DNA of 64,000 nt from the NCBI GenBank assembly GCA_026874595.1, contig CM049320.1, positions 9,365,464 through 9,429,463 on the forward strand, given 5' to 3'. Source of the stretch: Sipunculus nudus. Taxonomy: Eukaryota; Annelida; Sipuncula; Golfingiida; Sipunculidae. Below are positions 24,291-35,197 of the stretch, in pieces. The translations under genes were made by a program, and so were the position numbers. Each line of letters begins with the position of its first letter. Position 1 is the stretch's first letter. The notes beneath the pieces are model-generated. The model did no database searches, was not told the origin of the DNA, and worked only from the letters and a program-made list of their open reading frames with translations.

Positions 24291-25279
24291 TAACAAATAT
24301 ATTCATCAAAACGTGTTAATTTCATCTGGAAATGTTGGCCTACATAATATAAATTACACGGCTATTTCAAGTTTAGCAAACATTATATCAAAGCAGTTAT
24401 TATGCTTTATTTACTAATACTGCATGAAAATTGATTATTGGTTAGTCATAATGCCTAATTTTCCCTCTATCGAGTTTTAAACCCTGATAGTCTTTTATCA
24501 GTATCACACGTCCTCAGGCCCCCAGCAAAACTAGCATTATCCATGGGCCTCAAGTCCCTTAGACACTTATTTTACCATGAAGTTTCAAGGCCTACTAGCC
24601 CATTATTATCCTAGAGCCTTAGGCTCCTCTGGTTCTATTATTGTTATTATGGGATCTTTTCAAGTTCCCGTCAGTCCTATTTTGCTAATCGTGGGACCTC
24701 AAGCCCCCTATAGGCCTATAGTTATAATCATTGGGTCCCTCCAGTCCTACTATTATTATCAGTATTATTATTGTTATCAATATGGGACCTGAACCCCCCT
24801 ACGGTCCTATAAATTATTATGTGGTCTCGATCATGCCCCACCAATCCAATTATTATTACATTATTATTGTTAATATTATGGGCCTCAGGACACCTATTAT
24901 TATTATTATGGTTATCTAGCTCCCTACAGATTTTATTAGTCCTCTCATAATTCTCATGAGGACCAATGAGTCCATACCATTGGTTAGTCCACAGATCTAA
25001 AGAGGCCCTGGGCCCCATCCCATATATGTCTCTACTCTTCAGACACCTGGAGATATGTCAGCCCAATATCCCAATATTTCATACTAGATACAGGGATATG
25101 TGCATAATCATGTTAAATATTACATGGAGCTCTAACGATTTGGCGTCAGGCCTCAGATTTATTTTTACAAGCAAAGCGATTCAGTCCCACTAAAAAATTC
25201 ATAGGAATTCAGACCCCCTCTCCCACAAATTATTATTATTATTACTATTATTATTTTTATTATTTTCATTTTATTTATT

Positions 25280-25885
25280 ACCGTATTTGGCGTAATAAGC
25301 GCCCCTTCACACATCCACACACACGGATTTTGGCGATCACTTTAAAAATAAACTAAGGGGAGAGCCATTCTGATCCCATTTTTCTCCCAAGCAAATATAA
25401 CGTAGCGCTATGTAACGCTTTCATTTCTCCCCGCCAAGCTGAAAACTTACCGCTAGTTTTTGAACTCCGTCAGGTTTTATCACCTAATATATTTATAATA
25501 TAAGTTGTCAGTGAGCCAGTCAGTGGCCAAGTGTGTCATAGATAACAATAACGTGTAGGTGACCATGCTCATCAGGTGAGATGAATGAGCTGTAGTATAA
25601 TTCGCACTACGTTGATATCAACTTGCTGAATTCAAGAAATATCGCTTTGTTTAGTTTTTATTTTTTTCACAAAATTACACAACCATCTCTTAGGATCGTT
25701 GTTTTTTTTTAATTTTCCTTGAATTTGCTGTGAAGGTAAATACCTATACACAAGCCGCAGTATAAGAGGATCATAACGCACTTTTAAATTTGCCAGATGT
25801 GGGGTGGCGCGAGGGGCGCGGTTTTAAGGTATAAATTTTTTGAAAATAAAAAATTTGAGAGCGCCCGGGGGCTTATCAGAACGGT
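25280..25885. mobile_element. Non-autonomous DNA transposon with imperfect TIRs
   Basis: The left end ACCGTATTTGGCGTAATAAG is followed by CGCCCC, and the right end in reverse reads ACCGTTCTGATAAGCCCCC. The left end follows TA. Elements beginning CCGTATTT-AATAA-GCGCCCC are common non-autonomous DNA transposons in animals. The roughly 600-bp interior has no transposase. Confidence 0.5.
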
Positions 25886-26200
25886 GTCTCAGGCCAGTAT
25901 AGACTTTCATTACCTCCGTCAAAGGGTTGGGTTATTGTAGGGTCTCAGGCCACGTGGATGCATGAATATGAACTATATAGAGGACGCAAGTGCCTTCAGG
26001 CCAAACAGACTTACTGTTATTACCACTTGGCCTTCGACTCAATACAGACTTCATCATGGGACCTCGACAGGACCTCGATATTATAATAATAATGATTATT
26101 ATTATGGTGACTCAAGCCCCTATAGTCCGATTTTAATCACTACTATTATTATGGAACCTCAGCCAACCTCCAGTCCTATTATTATGTTCAGCCGCAGATG

Positions 26201-27009
26201 GGTGCCAGAGAGAGATTTAAAAAAATATGTGTCCAATACTAGTTGAAGTAAACATATATGCATTTTAGTTTTTCATTATATATATTATAATCAGTATTAT
26301 TAATATTATTAGATAATTAATTGATTAATATAGTGGTAGCACGCAACCATTAACACAAATCACCTCTGTGCAAGCAACAGGATAATAACTGGTCTGAAAT
26401 GACAAGGACAATGCAAAATGTGCCCTAAAAAAAGTTTTTTTTTTTCAAATGTTTCAATAAATCTTGAGAAATTAGACATAATCTGTTGAAAAGGTTTTCA
26501 TAACACCAGCTGCCAGTAAATAGGCATATGTATCTGCTCAGCATATTGTAAATTTATCCAAAACCTGGTAAAAATGCAAGAATGCGTCGTATGTTAGATA
26601 TTTTTTTTTATTATGGGGCCTGAGGCTCCAACAATTTTTTTAACACCAGTACCAGTTTTCCTGTCACACGAAATTTCGAAGAGTCTGTTGTTTATAGATT
26701 CTGGTATTTTCTTGACTATTCTCAGTGTTGATTGGATTTGTGGTTCACGTATGTTGGTGTGTTATTGGGTTTGTTGTATGGAGCATATTTTTCTGTAATA
26801 CGGTTTAATGTAACGTCCAGGAAATCTACACTTTCTTGTTTACTTCAATTTTTATTTTAGTCCATGCCTTTTGAATAAAGCGTTTAAGTATTTTTTTATA
26901 TATTTTCTAGCCAATCCCGTCGTCCCGATAAGTCCGAAGTTGTGACAGTTGTTTACTGGTGATCTCATGGAGAAGGAAAATTCCAATACATCAAGAGTCT
27001 TTCAGAAGA
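26201..27009. other. Non-coding stretch
   Basis: AT-rich, with one more ATT/GGGGCC minisatellite scrap near 26610. No gene was recognised. Confidence 0.35.
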
Positions 27010-27725
27010 AGTGGATTTAAATTCTAACTACAATTCAAAGAAAATGCAGATCAACAAACTCAACAAAAATAAAAACGACGTAGAAACATAATCTGGTACA
27101 ACCCACCCTTCAGGAAAAACGTCGACAACAACATAGGACAATCCTTCTTACGAATCCTGGACCAAGAATTCCCTAAAAACACGTTCTCTTCAAAATTTTC
27201 AACCGTAACACAGTCGAAATGAGTTACAGTTGTATGCCCAACCTGAAATAACACATAGGAGGCCATAAAAAAAAGTATCACCTCCAGGAACAGTACAGCG
27301 CCATCTACTGGATGCAATTGCAGGAACCCCGTGAATGCCGAACACCCGGTCAATTCCTGACAAAATCGGTCATATATGAAGCCAGGGTCATAAAAAAACG
27401 GATAAAACGTATATCGGTCTCAAGGAAAACTCTTTCAAACAAGATTAACAACCATAAAGCATCGTTCAGACACCGGGTAAAAAAGAATAGTACGGAAATC
27501 GGTAAATATATTTGGGAGAAAAAATAGAACAACGTTAAATTTGAAATACAGTGGAGAATACTCAGAAAACCAAAAGCATACTCTCCAGAAACTAACAGTT
27601 GTAACCTGTGCCTGTTGGAGAAATATTTCATTTAATGTAAACCAAACCTAGCCACGCTTAACCAAAGGAATGAATTTCTAACAAGTTGTAGACACGCTAA
27701 CAAACGTACACTAAACACAAAGGGT
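27010..27725 (+). mobile_element. Penelope-like retroelement, 3' part with GIY-YIG-like domain
   Basis: In broken + frames: [24 protein letters not shown], then the NIG motif ([17 protein letters not shown]). Next come [15 protein letters not shown] at about 27200 and GCNCRNPV with the endonuclease piece FLTKSVIYEARV. ISVSRKTLSNKINNHKASFR at 27400-27480, IGKYIWEKK and a terminal CNLCLLEKYFI follow. The order matches the C-terminal half of Penelope-like proteins, where a GIY-YIG nuclease follows the reverse transcriptase. The canonical GIY and YIG residues are largely mutated, several stops occur, and the RT is missing. It is an inactive fragment. Confidence 0.85.
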
Positions 27726-27884
27726 AAACCAGATCAGGCACGTTGTACAGGTATTATGCACTTCACTGAACAACCAGGTGCTCAATGTACAACCCCTCCA
27801 GTCATCCTGTTCTGAGGAGTGCCGTACATCGTTACGAAACTAATTAGTCAACACGATCCTTATAATCGTTTGATTCCTTATACA

Positions 27885-27885
<1 letters not shown>

Positions 27886-27944
<59 letters not shown>
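27886..27944. repeat. (AT)n microsatellite
   Basis: About 29 perfect AT units. Confidence 0.98.
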
Positions 27945-27949
<5 letters not shown>

Positions 27950-28018
27950 CGCTCTGGTTTTACCATCGAGCACTTTGACATCAGTGCATTGCAAACAGCC
28001 TAGAAAGAACAATTGTAT

Positions 28019-28020
28019 AG

Positions 28021-28057
<37 letters not shown>

Positions 28058-28059
28058 AA

Positions 28060-28114
<55 letters not shown>
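28019..28114. repeat. (TATC)n and (AT)n compound microsatellite
   Basis: About 9 TATC units (28019-28057), then a short spacer, then about 26 AT units (28063-28114). Confidence 0.98.
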
Positions 28115-28122
<8 letters not shown>

Positions 28123-28309
28123 TCCGGATTACCAAAAATCAGGGTTTTAGGTGACACAATCCTGCATAAAGTTACATTGTAGTATTGTTGAGATTATTTG
28201 GTACCAAACGCCCACTAATACAGCTTACCAAGACCCTTGTAAGTTATACACTTAAAAGTTAGATAAAAATAAGTATGAAATGATTAGTTATGAGGAAATG
28301 TTTAAATTC

Positions 28310-28640
28310 GTACCATGGAATGCAAATGGTTTAAAGGAAAACATATTGGGCACTGTGAATTCAAAGAACTGATTGAAGGACATGCTATTGTCAACATTGT
28401 TAAAACATGGGCTTAGAGTGCTTGCGAATTTAAAAATACTTTCCCTTGATATACAGCTTACACGTCTCCGAGAAATAACAAATACTTATAGTAAGATCGC
28501 TGGCATAATAGTTTATATAAGAAGCCATTTGAAAACTTAATTAAAAGGGACATAAAATACATTTATATGTAGCTGTTTATCTCAGATGGAGATAAGATAG
28601 GATTTTCTTTTGATGTTCTTTTTGCTTAAGTGTATGTTGA
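28310..28640 (+). mobile_element. LINE endonuclease fragment
   Basis: The + strand reading gives PWNANGLKENI near 28315, a degraded HAIVNIVKTWA, then AGIIVYIRSHL near 28510. This order is the start of an apurinic-like endonuclease in non-LTR retrotransposons (SWNANGL ... SETWL ... GGIVIYI). No RT follows. Frameshifts and stops are present. Confidence 0.65.
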
Positions 28641-30849
28641 ATTTGAATTTTTAGTAATATGTATTCTTGGTAAATAAAATCTGAATATGGGGTTCATAAA
28701 CACAGGAAATACATTAATCAAAGCCACGACAATGTGTGTGTCACAATTCCGACAAAGGTTGAATCACAGGTCCCTTTGCAAAACAGAACAATGGCGGCTC
28801 TAATTATGTGACAATTATAGGGTAATTGCCGACAGTGTCACCTTACACCCTATCTGGAAGTGACCCAAAAATGATACTTGTAAATGATAATGGTCTTGAT
28901 ATTTCAATCATAGAGAATCCTTCAAAGAACACATAAGTGGGATTACCTACAACGTTTACAGGGTTGTCTCCAGGGGGTCCTCTAAACCTTAAAGTTCATA
29001 AAAACCTTTTCTTCACTTAAAAATTGTCTACAAACAAAAAAGCAAACGGCGACTAAGACAAAGTATCTCTTTCATCTTTATATTCCGTTCGTACCTTTTG
29101 AGGTCCGGTGTGCCCTTTTCTCAAGAACGCTATACCGGACCTTCGGTTCTAGTACAAGGCGTCAGTTCGGGATTTTTAGAAGTTCTGTTGCATAGAATGA
29201 AACTAAGAGTCCCACTAAGTCTCTGAATTAGTTACAGTAGGAGTTTGTCTGACGTTGCCAGTAGAGGGCGATTACTCCTAAGCAATGACAGGTGAAAGAG
29301 TAAAAATTAATCCTCAAATGACAAAATTGCAGAGCATAAGTAGGGACACAGACCTGCTCCTGGAGGAGTTTCGGGGCGTACTTCCAGGCTGTGTAGTGAG
29401 CTATTAATAAAAGGACGAATCTGCATCCAGAGAATTCTGTACTTGACCTATCGCAAACTTTTATGGCGCATTCAAATGATATTGACAGCGGGAGAAAGCC
29501 TAATAAGCGATCGAAACTAAAATCGCCTATTAATAACACATGAGACAGAACGAGTCAAAATGACCTTACTAAAGTACTAAATTTGCTTTAGTCATTTGTT
29601 AACCCATTAAACCAGGTCATTACGTGTCATTACGTATGAAAGATATAAATCCATGTGTAATAACTGTTATATGTAAAATAGTATTATTTCTTATAATTAT
29701 TTCGGTTGCATATTCATTTTTTTTTTGGCAAATACATTTTGTATGAATTCTATTCAGCAAATATATAAGGGAAAACATTTACATTTTTACATTGTATACA
29801 AACAGAAAATCTTTATATATTGCAGTAGTATATCCCATGTTATCTTGCTAGACTTTATATCAATACACTGTTACCTCTGTTTATATTTTGTAATATATAA
29901 ATGTGTTTTGTTAAAAAATGAAAACTTGTTATTGTTAGTTTTATTTTTAAGTTATTAGTTATTCCTTGTTTGACTATTTTCACGTGACTGTACATTATGT
30001 ATTATGTACGTATATATGTTAAATCTTTTCAGATGAAAAGATATATTTATTTTGTTTACGTTTTATAGTATAACAAGAACGGAGCATTTTGTTTTATATG
30101 TGAACATAATGTAAATATCCAATGGTCTATGGAGGGACGGCGTCACTCTGATGGCAGATGGATGGAATGGTTCAGATGGCTTTCAATCATTTAAAATAAT
30201 AAACGGTTCGGCGTTCATAAACTTTATCAAACGAAATATAAAATTCTTTAAAAACTTTAGTTATATGTTAATTGATAATATAACAAGGTGTATAATTAAG
30301 CATCATCTCGAATACCTGAAAAGTATCTAAAGGCTTATATCAACAGCCACGTTCAGGAATAATTTCAGTACAGAATGAAAATAAGCTGTATTAATAGTAT
30401 GCAGTATCTGCAAAATAAATTAACACGATGTGTGTAAATCAGTAAACTAAAACTACAAATCATAATCTTACAGATGGAGTTTATAATATTGTCTGGAGGT
30501 ACGCTGGTCAAAAAGTAATATCAGACAGTTTATGATTCTTAATTCACCGGTGGGACTCTTGATTAAATAATTACGCATAGTAATATCAATGTGGTGTGCG
30601 GAATTTTGTATATAGCCGTGTCGAGTATTACGCCTTGATGACATTTAGGCATATAAAGTTTTCACAGCTGTCGGTTTTCCCTGGAATCTTTATTCATACA
30701 GCCAGTACTTTTACATTTAACCTCAGGTTGATAAGTACTGACGAAATTTTAATAACTCGCATTTCGCCGCAAAATATATGGTATTTATATCAGCAGTTTC
30801 ATGTGACGCGAATAATTAACAAAGGGAAAGCGATGTTCCTGTATCCGTC
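28641..30849. other. Non-coding stretch
   Basis: No gene was recognised. A 9-bp perfect inverted repeat (AGGTCCGGT at 29101-29109, ACCGGACCT at 29134-29142) is present. A minus-strand frame (29228-29539) contains LLIGDFSF, reminiscent of a LINE endonuclease, but nothing around it supports that. Confidence 0.35.
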
Positions 30850-31320
30850 GGCTGTCAGTCCGTCTGTCTGTCTGTAGGTCCATTATACTGGCACGTTTTG
30901 AGACCGTTTGACGTACGGTTCCAAAATTTGGCATGAACCTCAATTTTCCAATAAAAACCAATTGTTATACTTCAAGACTGCTTTATATCAAAACCATGGC
31001 TCTATTATTGTTGAAATTATAGATCCGAACAAATTGCACTTTGTAAAAAATCAGGAAATGTTTTTGCTGAGTTAGCATGAGAATTGCTGAAGCTAGAGAC
31101 TTTTTTTCAGGGACATAACTGTATTTAACCAAGACTCAAGTGCATACTAGAATTAGATCTGCATTTTGCTAACTGTTTAAGTTTTTAGATTAAATATAAA
31201 ATCTGTACCATAAATGTTGCCCACATTTGACCATATCACATTTTTTTTATTTTTTACTTGTAAGTGCTGTGGATGTGATTGTCACAGCAGGTAAACATGA
31301 GCAATTCATTTGTTAAAATC
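30850..31320 (-). repeat. Dispersed repeat with GTCCGTC-rich head and inverted partner at 7975-8240
   Basis: It starts with a GTCCGTCTGTCTGTCTG run and GCACGTTTTGAGACCG, a head also seen at 32440, 47570 and 58620. The body at 31005-31260 is the reverse complement relative of 7975-8240. It is an unnamed interspersed element. Confidence 0.6.
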
Positions 31321-32369
31321 TAAAATTTGAAACCAATAAATCATAAATTGTAGATTTCATTTAGCCCTCAGCTGCCCAGACTGTTATGTAATGGGTGCGC
31401 GCAAGGCCAGAAACAACACAAACTGGCTTCCGGTGTGTGGTAATCTAGGGTCACCTTGGTACTTTGCTAACATTTAGATTAATCTGTTTTTTTCCGCTGA
31501 GTAGAAACTTAGCTTAAGTTTTATTTGTTTATTATAGAGCCAAGCAAATTTTCTTTATATCCTGTCAACTGCGGAACTAAGATCATTTATCATACTAGGG
31601 TGGTACCTACAAGTAGAAAGTGTATTCCATAGTTGTTATATCACTAGATCTTAGGTTGTATAAGACTTGTCTTAAAGGGACATCATCAGGTCAAATATTA
31701 TGCCTATTCAATCACACTGTCAGCTGATTTTTGTTTTATACAAACGTTTCCAGGCAAAACCACCGCAGCATATGGTCCAAGTGCTTCCTCTGCAGCTGTT
31801 TAACAACTGTTTATGGTTCTGTGTGGTAGTGAACACAGTTCACGCGTGTCTGTTGTCAATAACAAAGTGTCATTATCGGAGGTCCGATAACAAAGCCGCG
31901 TGACCGGAGGTCTGATTTTGCGCATGTGCGGCTGATCCTAGACAAGGAGTAGTACAAACAAGTCCATATATGGACCTTAATGACCTCATATCTCTGTTGG
32001 CTGAACCTTACGGTCCTTGTACCGAATGTAAATAAATTGTAGAATCTTTCACAACAGTTTTGTATGATAGGTTCAGGGGCCTCAGCTCAATTGACACGGG
32101 AAACACAATGTCAGCCCCATATCGAATTTCAACGCAACTTGCAATGACTCTGCCAGCGTGAACACCTATAAGCGATGCACTGAGTCCATAACGCTGTGTT
32201 TAAGTGGCCCAGCTAATTGTTTTTAACACCCGTGAATAGGAGTAACTCAACGGTTTCAGGACTGCTTGAAGAGAGTTTAGGTCCCTTAAAGACCCAACAT
32301 CCTGGCCGCCGGACTCGGGTAGCATGAGCAGTGCGAGTCTACTTTATATGTACGTGGGGATTGACATGA
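31321..32369. other. Non-coding stretch
   Basis: No gene, RNA or repeat structure was recognised with confidence. Confidence 0.35.
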
Positions 32370-34110
32370 TTTTTAGTCCAGCTGACTGAAATTCATCTGA
32401 GCTAAAGCGATCACTCTTCGTCTGTAGTCCGCACGTCTGGCCGTCCGGCCGTCCGTCCGTTAACATGGCACAAATTGTAACCGCTGGACCTGGAATCTTT
32501 CGATTTGATATCAAGGGAGGTCCATGAAAAATCTCCTTGGAAACCTGAAATTAGGTCTTTGTTACCCATATTCTCCGAGCTAAGTACCCCCCCCCCCCCC
32601 AGAATAATAAAAAAATATGATACAAAAGCTCAAGTAGCTGAATAACTACTGCATTAATCAGCATGATTCTCTGCATGAACATTGACCATGGAGAGTTCTA
32701 TCTGTTTCTGCAAACTAGTGGCGCCACCTCTATCTTTTTCTATTTTTTACGAATTTTTTTCTCTATTTTTGAGACCTTCAAAGTAGCTGTCATCTGTTAA
32801 CAGGGCACAAATCGTAACCACTGGACCTGGAATCTTTTAACTTAAGATCGTGGGAGGTCGATGAAAAATCAACGCGGAAACCTGAAATAAGGTCTCTGTT
32901 ACCGATATCCTCCGAGCAATAGGGCTCGTAAGTACCCCTCAGATTAATTAAAAAGTAAATACAAAATTTCCAGTATATGAATCACTAATGCACTGATGAC
33001 CATGATGTTTGGCATACATATTGATCATGGAGTGTTTTATCAGTTCCTGCTGACTGGTGGCACCACCTGTATTTTTTTCAAATTAAGCCTCATATTGTAA
33101 GAGTGCATAAATAGTAGCCCCTTGACCTAGAATCTTCATACTTGAAATCAGGGGAGGTCCATGAATAATCTTCATGGAAAATTTAAATTGGGTCTCTGTT
33201 ACCGATATTCTCCGAGCTATTGGGCTCATATGCAGCCCGCCCCTGAATATTTGTATCCGCCAAAACAGAGTTTTGCGGATACTATGTTTTCAGTCGGACG
33301 CCGCCGCCTCCGCATAGGTTTCCGGAGAACTCCTCCGTAACCACTGGGCGGAATTATTTAAAATTCGGAATTATGATCGGGTCACGTGTGAACTGCTGCA
33401 CCCTCTCTTTTGTTTGACCTCTGACTTTTCCTCTCCTCCATTTGTGCGTCTGTTTCCACACATAAACCCACACATCTCGGGAACCGTTTGACCTATCAGG
33501 CCAAAACATTTGCACAAATGTAGCCCAAGGATAGCTGTATAACATACACTAAAAATGGTGGCGCAACCTGCAACTAATTTAGCACAGCGTCCATCTGTTC
33601 ATCTGCCTTTGGATAAAATCACTCATATCTCTGCATTGGTTGGACTTATCCAACTGAAATTTTGCATGTGTTTACATCCTGGATAGCTTTCTTGATTTTA
33701 TGACAGGGGGCGCCACCTACATTCACGTTCAGGCTGCAGACATAAAGGCTTATATCTCAAGACTTGTCGCTTTTCGACTACCCGTATTCTAGTTAAAAAT
33801 GTGATACAAAAGATCCAGTATATGAATAACTAATGCATGTACTGCCATGATTGTTTTCATTCATATTGATAATGGAGTGGTTCATCAGTTCCTGCAGACT
33901 GGTGGCACTACCTGTATTTTTTTTCAAATTCTGAAACATTCTTTCTATTTATGAGACCTTCAAATGGAGTGGTCATCTGTCCAAAAAGCCCACTGAAACC
34001 CATTTCTTAGGATTCTTTACAAAAATCTTCACTCTCGCTGTCACTTTGCTCATTGTTCAACATTCCTTGAAGTCAGCAAGGCAGCTGAGCGTCATGGCCA
34101 CTAGTTGATA
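32370..34110 (+). repeat. Bivalve-type dispersed element with internal 300-340-bp tandem units
   Basis: The head at 32378-32460 has CAGCTGACTGAAATTCATCT then CCGTCCGTCCG. Internal units share GGCACAAATTGTAACC, TGGACCTGGAATCTT, GGAGGTCCATGAA, TCTCTGTTACCGATAT and TGGTGGCACCACCTGTATTT. Unit starts are at 32467, 32804 and 33103. A further partial unit (33800-34010) follows an unrelated GC-richer block (33240-33790). The tail GCTGAGCGTCATGGCC at about 34090 resembles the tail at 48600. There is no protein coding. Confidence 0.7.
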
Positions 34111-34179
34111 ACATGAAGCATCTGTACTTGCGTGAACTCGGCCAATTACTACAGTGCAGGATTATATTACCAGCGAATT

Positions 34180-34212
34180 GTTTTTGTTTTTGAATATTTT
34201 ATTGACATTCTT

Positions 34213-34252
<40 letters not shown>

Positions 34253-34528
34253 GTATATATCTACAAACAAACATTACACATAATAGGCACATTAACATTT
34301 CATGACTTATACTAAGAGTCATTTTATATGTAATAATCAGTTGATACAGCAACAAATTTTTCTGAATAAGAAAATCCAAACAAAATAACAGTGATTTCAT
34401 AGACTGGGAAACCTATATGATTTTATCCAAGATTGCATTTGAAGATATAAATTACTAGAGGCAAAACATTCTAAAAAAAGGTATGTAATTATCTCTTCAT
34501 AAAGATGACAGTACGAACAACATGGACT
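34180..34528 (-). mobile_element. LINE 3' end (L1/Tx1-like) fragment
   Basis: The minus frame gives CCSYCHLYEEIITYLFLEC, then SWIKSYRFPSL, a C2HC tail like that of L1-type ORF2. It ends with AATAAA and an A-rich tract near 34180-34195. A (CA)n(TA)n tract at 34213-34260 lies in its 3' part. Its 5' side stops where duplicon copy A begins. Confidence 0.6.
34213..34260. repeat. (CA)n(TA)n microsatellite
   Basis: About 12 CA units run into AT units with one TGTA interruption. Confidence 0.97.
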
Positions 34529-34825
34529 AGACATTATGGTACCTGGGTTACATATAGTGTCAGAGGTGAAGGTTAAAGAACTATCACAATTAGAGCCCGG
34601 CTCGACTCGGCTTGAAATATGAAACTGACCCAAAAGCCTATTCATTTGACGATGTTACAAAGTATCCGTTTTATTTAAACAAGTTATCTATATTACGTCT
34701 GATATACTGCATCCATTTTGTATTTAACTAGTTTGTAATTAAATATCGAGTATAGTTTATCCTGGTGGTTTTATAGGACAACATACTTCAACAATCACAC
34801 GGCTTTCTATTAGCGATAAAAAACA
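34529..34825 (+). repeat. Duplicon copy A, left part (paralogous to 57382-57665)
   Basis: AGACATTATGGTACCTGGG, GTTACATATAGTGTCAGAGG and GAACTATCACAATTAGAGCC are near-identical in both places. Similarity continues through TTTGACGATGTTACAAAGTA and TCCTGGTGGTTT to about 34825. In copy B the next duplicon part follows at once. Here it resumes only near 39795, so about 5 kb is inserted or rearranged. Confidence 0.85.
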
Positions 34826-35137
34826 AAATAATTACAAAACCTGAACATTTATTTCGGGCATTTTAAAGGCCTACTTCAATGAAAATAATAAAATGAAATA
34901 CTACTGAAGGTTTATTCATTTACATGTATATGTAGGCCTATAAATAATGGTATAATAAAATCAGGCTTTGCGCACTTAACCGTTGAAATTTAAATCGAAA
35001 GACCCGTAATCCACCCCACTCAGGGGCCCCAAGCCAAACAGAAGCGTCCTGGCCAAGGCGATTGTGACGTCACAACCAGAACACGCCGGGCGGTATTGTT
35101 ATGGCATCAGTTGAGTTTAACACGATCTAGGGAAAAT

Positions 35138-35197
35138 ATGCCAAAGTATTGCGTCGTCGGGTTGAGCAGTAACATTAAGGGTGATGGTGTGAGCTGA
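35138..35197 (+). pseudogene. THAP-domain N-terminus remnant
   Basis: ATG at 35138 opens MPKYCVVGLSSNIKGDG before a stop. THAP zinc-binding domains typically start MPxxCxxxGCSS, and the second zinc-binding Cys position is Leu here. A donor-like GGTGTGAG follows. Only the first third of the domain is visible. THAP domains occur in host regulators and in P-element-type transposases. The flanks contain TGACGTCA-bearing blocks (35064, 38702) in opposite orientation, so a transposon origin is possible. Confidence 0.35.

Larger units (their letters stand above)
23780..26200. repeat. Heavily decayed minisatellite: GGGCCTCA-CCAGTCCT-(ATT)n
   Basis: Units of roughly 35-45 bp combine a GC-rich phrase (GGGACCTCAAGCCCCCT, CCAGTCCTA) with a run of ATT triplets. 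They are seen at 23780-23960, densely at 24500-24960, and in pieces at 25200, 25880-26200 and 26610. A pure (ATT)n block lies at 23942-24010. Interspersed sequence includes a dispersed repeat (24160-24290) and a TIR element (25280-25885). Overlapping frames on both strands here are repeat artefacts. Confidence 0.65.

Noticed and set aside
24728-25018. Overlapping frames rich in Asn or Ile/Tyr runs
   Set aside because: They are translations of ATT repeats on the two strands.
29228-29539. Minus frame with LLIGDFSF as a LINE endonuclease
   Set aside because: Only one weak motif; no flanking endonuclease or RT motif in any frame.
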